Assembly: GCA_905373785.1 (NCBI GenBank)
Contig: CAJPUK010000098.1
Coordinates: forward strand, 1 to 8,521
DNA from: an uncultured Johnsonella sp.
GTDB taxonomy: Bacteria > Bacillota > Clostridia > Lachnospirales > Lachnospiraceae
Reading direction: 5' to 3'
DNA length: 8,521 nt
Shown: positions 6,836 to 8,521 of the stretch, one piece after another
Layout: every line of letters starts with the position of its first letter
Position numbering within the stretch: position 1 is the stretch's first letter
Program-made: the position numbers and the translations under genes
Notes under the pieces: generated by a model
Seen by the model: the letters and a program-made list of their open reading frames with translations, nothing else
Database searches by the model: none
What the model was told of the DNA's origin: nothing

Positions 6836-8248
6836 TGCATGTCCCATATAATAAAATCCCTTTGACTCATCTAAAGAGACTTTGATTATACTTCCTATCA
6901 TGCTCTCCTCTCCTTTTAGATGAACTATCATATTATTACTCAGTCTTCCTGTTACATATCCTTCAAGTTGTTCATCCTTTGTTTCTATTAATGCCTCATA
7001 TACCTTGCCCACATGCTTTGCCGTATTGGCAGCGGCTATATGCTGTACTCTTTTAAGCAAGGTATCAAATCTTTGCTTCAGCTCGCTTTCACTTATATTT
7101 AGCTCCATTTTAGCGGCAGGTGTACCTGAACGCTTGGAATATATAAAGGTAAAGGCGGCATCATACTGTACTTTTTCTACAACATCCAGTGTGTCTGAAA
7201 AGTCTTCCTCGGTTTCCCCCGGAAAACCTACTATAATATCCGTAGTAAGGCTTACATCCGGAATTTCTCTTTTTATTTTAAAAGCCAAATCAAGATACTG
7301 TTCCTTTGTATACACCCTGTTCATCTTTTTTAAGATTTTGCTGTTTCCTGACTGTAACGGAAGGTGTATATGTCTGCAGATCTTTGGATTTTCCTTAATA
7401 AGCTGTATCAAATCATCCGAAAAGTCCTTAGGGTGAGGAGTCATAAATCTGACTCTTTTAAGCCCTTCAATCTTTACTATCTGTGCTAAAAGCTCGGTAA
7501 ATGTAGTTTTCTTTTCCAGCCCTCTTCCGTAAGAATTGACATTTTGACCGAGCAACATGACTTCCACCACTCCGTCGGCTACCAGGCTTTTTATTTCAGC
7601 CACTATATCTTCCGGAAGCCTTGATCTTTCTCTACCCCTTACATAAGGAACTATACAAAAGGTACAGAAATTATTGCAGCCGAAGGTTATATTTACTCCC
7701 GACTTAAAAGGATACACCCTCTTACTTGGCAGATTTTCAACTATCATCTTGCTCGAGTCTATAACATCCACTACCTGTTTTTTGTTTTCTATTCTATTAT
7801 ACAAAATTTCTGCAAGTTTATATATATTATGAGTTCCGAAAACTATATCCACATAGCTGTAACTTTTTTTGATTTTCTCGACTTCCTCGGCTTCCTGCAT
7901 CATGCAGCCGCAGAGTCCTATGAGCATATCCTTATTGTTTTTCTTGCTTCTTTTTAGCTGCCCGAGTCTGCCGTAGAGTCTTTCATTGGCATTTTCCCTT
8001 ACGGTACAGGTATTAAAAAGCACAAGATCCGCCTCTTCCTCAGTTTCGCTTTCAATATAACCTATATCGGTCAAAATTCCCGCAAGTTTCTCGGAGTCTC
8101 TGGCATTCATCTGACAGCCGAAGGTAACAACCTTATAGCTTGGCTGTCTTCCTTTTTCCATAGTTTTAAGTTGTATTATATCGTTTAGACAGGAAATAAA
8201 GTATCCCTGTCTTTTAGGTTCTTCTATCGGTATTATTGTTTCTTCCAT
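6830..8248 (-). CDS. miaB: tRNA-2-methylthio-N6-dimethylallyladenosine synthase MiaB
   Basis: Radical-SAM methylthiotransferase that converts i6A37 in tRNA to ms2i6A37, acting after MiaA. The 472-residue product has the three-part family layout. The N-terminal MTTase domain (about 38-150) carries the three likely ligands of the auxiliary [4Fe-4S] cluster: C45 in FGCQMNARDSEKL, C81 in NTCTVREN and C115 in CGCMMQE. The radical SAM domain carries C191-x3-C195-x2-C198, followed by the typical IVPYVRGRERSR (199-210) and LPLQSGN (296-302). A C-terminal TRAM RNA-binding domain spans about 410-472. The first 35 residues are an extension before the MTTase domain of the kind common in Clostridia, which supports the ATG at 8248, although its Shine-Dalgarno (AGAAAG) is weak. 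Gene order separates it from miaA by mutSL. The CysSCys-type relatives MtaB and RimO are less likely given the QMNARDSEKL and VRGRERSR signatures. Confidence 0.97.
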   Translation of the reverse strand: MEETIIPIEEPKRQGYFISCLNDIIQLKTMEKGRQPSYKVVTFGCQMNARDSEKLAGILTDIGYIESETEEEADLVLFNTCTVRENANERLYGRLGQLKRSKKNNKDMLIGLCGCMMQEAEEVEKIKKSYSYVDIVFGTHNIYKLAEILYNRIENKKQVVDVIDSSKMIVENLPSKRVYPFKSGVNITFGCNNFCTFCIVPYVRGRERSRLPEDIVAEIKSLVADGVVEVMLLGQNVNSYGRGLEKKTTFTELLAQIVKIEGLKRVRFMTPHPKDFSDDLIQLIKENPKICRHIHLPLQSGNSKILKKMNRVYTKEQYLDLAFKIKREIPDVSLTTDIIVGFPGETEEDFSDTLDVVEKVQYDAAFTFIYSKRSGTPAAKMELNISESELKQRFDTLLKRVQHIAAANTAKHVGKVYEALIETKDEQLEGYVTGRLSNNMIVHLKGEESMIGSIIKVSLDESKGFYYMGHAI

Positions 8249-8267
8249 CTTTTAAATACTTTCTATA
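8249..8267 (-). other. Longest intergenic gap between genes in the window
   Basis: These 19 AT-rich bases separate the cyclo-ligase stop from the miaB start. They contain a weak Shine-Dalgarno-like AGAAAG about ten bases before the ATG. I see no hairpin, no T-run terminator and no paired -35/-10 elements. The sequence TATAAC just inside the end of the cyclo-ligase gene has no -35 partner at a proper distance. Confidence 0.6.
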
Positions 8268-8521
8268 TTAATTAGTTATAAGCTTATGCATAGGTACATC
8301 ATATATATCGGTAATAAGTTCATCAGACAGCTGTTCTTTAAATGTAATACCTAAAAGTATGCTATCAAACCTTCTTTTTTCAAAATACTTATCATAATAG
8401 CCTCTGCCATATCCCATTCTATAGCAGGATTTTGAAAATGCCACTCCGGGTACGAGTACCAAAGTATTTTTAACATCACAAAGTTTGCAGCCCTTTTTAG
8501 GTTCAGTTACTCCAAAATGCC
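8268..8521 (-). CDS. 5-formyltetrahydrofolate cyclo-ligase, 3' part
   Basis: ATP-dependent enzyme that converts 5-formyltetrahydrofolate to 5,10-methenyltetrahydrofolate, returning stored folate to one-carbon metabolism in the cytosol (YqgN in Bacillus, YgfA/Fau in Escherichia coli). The reading frame is open to the window edge, so the N-terminal half is missing. The visible 83 residues hold FGVTEP, the nucleotide-binding-type segment LVLVPGVAFSKSCYRMGYGRGYYDKYF and a family-like end, DVPMHKLIT. The family is usually about 180-200 residues, so roughly 100 are outside. A TTG at 8462 inside the frame is not a plausible start because conserved family sequence precedes it. It ends 19 bases before miaB with no terminator between, so it is probably the upstream member of the same transcript. 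The family match is good for the visible half. Confidence 0.9.
   Translation of the reverse strand, partial: HFGVTEPKKGCKLCDVKNTLVLVPGVAFSKSCYRMGYGRGYYDKYFEKRRFDSILLGITFKEQLSDELITDIYDVPMHKLITN

Noticed and set aside
7005..7436. Plus-strand open frame of 143 codons opposite miaB
   Set aside because: Hydrophobic and Ser-rich, as expected from the complement of miaB; no evidence of a separate gene.
8274..8303. Promoter for miaB inside the end of the cyclo-ligase gene
   Set aside because: A TATAAC is present but no TTGACA-like element lies 16-18 bases upstream; AT-rich coding sequence gives such hexamers by chance.
8268..8462. Reading the cyclo-ligase as a 64-residue protein starting at TTG 8462
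   Set aside because: The frame continues upstream to the window edge with conserved family sequence (FGVTEP), so the TTG is an internal Leu codon of a gene cut by the window.
1..8521. CRISPR array, insertion sequence, phage, toxin-antitoxin or other novel cassette
   Set aside because: The window is almost entirely occupied by six conserved housekeeping genes; I saw no spaced direct repeats, terminal inverted repeats, transposase motifs or unexplained stretch longer than 19 bases.

Overview
The window is a compact stretch of chromosome with every gene on the minus strand, so transcription runs from the right edge to the left. The sequence suggests a low-GC Clostridia bacterium, most likely a member of Lachnospiraceae. 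GC was about 39% over six sampled 60-base lines. The protein sequences read like that family, isoleucine is mostly encoded by ATA, and the order miaB-mutS-mutL-miaA-ynbB fits it. The genus cannot be fixed from the sequence alone.

In order of transcription, the window holds: the 3' end of a 5-formyltetrahydrofolate cyclo-ligase gene (8521 to 8268, cut by the edge); miaB, the tRNA ms2i6A37 methylthiotransferase (8248 to 6830); mutS (6826 to 4184); mutL (4173 to 2239); miaA, the tRNA A37 dimethylallyltransferase (2242 to 1295); and a PLP-dependent protein of the YnbB / 'methionine gamma-lyase family' group (1305 to 19). The gaps are 19, 3 and 10 bases, followed by overlaps of 4 and 11 bases. No intergenic space is large enough for a terminator plus a promoter, so this looks like one transcription unit whose promoter lies beyond the right edge.

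Two jobs are interleaved. MiaA adds the isopentenyl group to A37 of tRNAs reading U-starting codons, and MiaB then methylthiolates that base. MutS recognises DNA mismatches and recruits MutL. This MutL carries the metal-dependent endonuclease motifs of MutH-less bacteria, so repair here should be of the nicking-MutL, clamp-linked type. The two flanking genes, cyclo-ligase and YnbB-like, are metabolic enzymes with no clear tie to either process.

I see no mobile element, CRISPR array, RNA gene, riboswitch, phage gene or unknown cassette. All coding regions look intact and conserved, and no non-coding stretch exceeds 19 bases. I do not find an undescribed system. The findings are fine-scale points about start signals, clamp-binding motifs, homopolymer runs and codon use.
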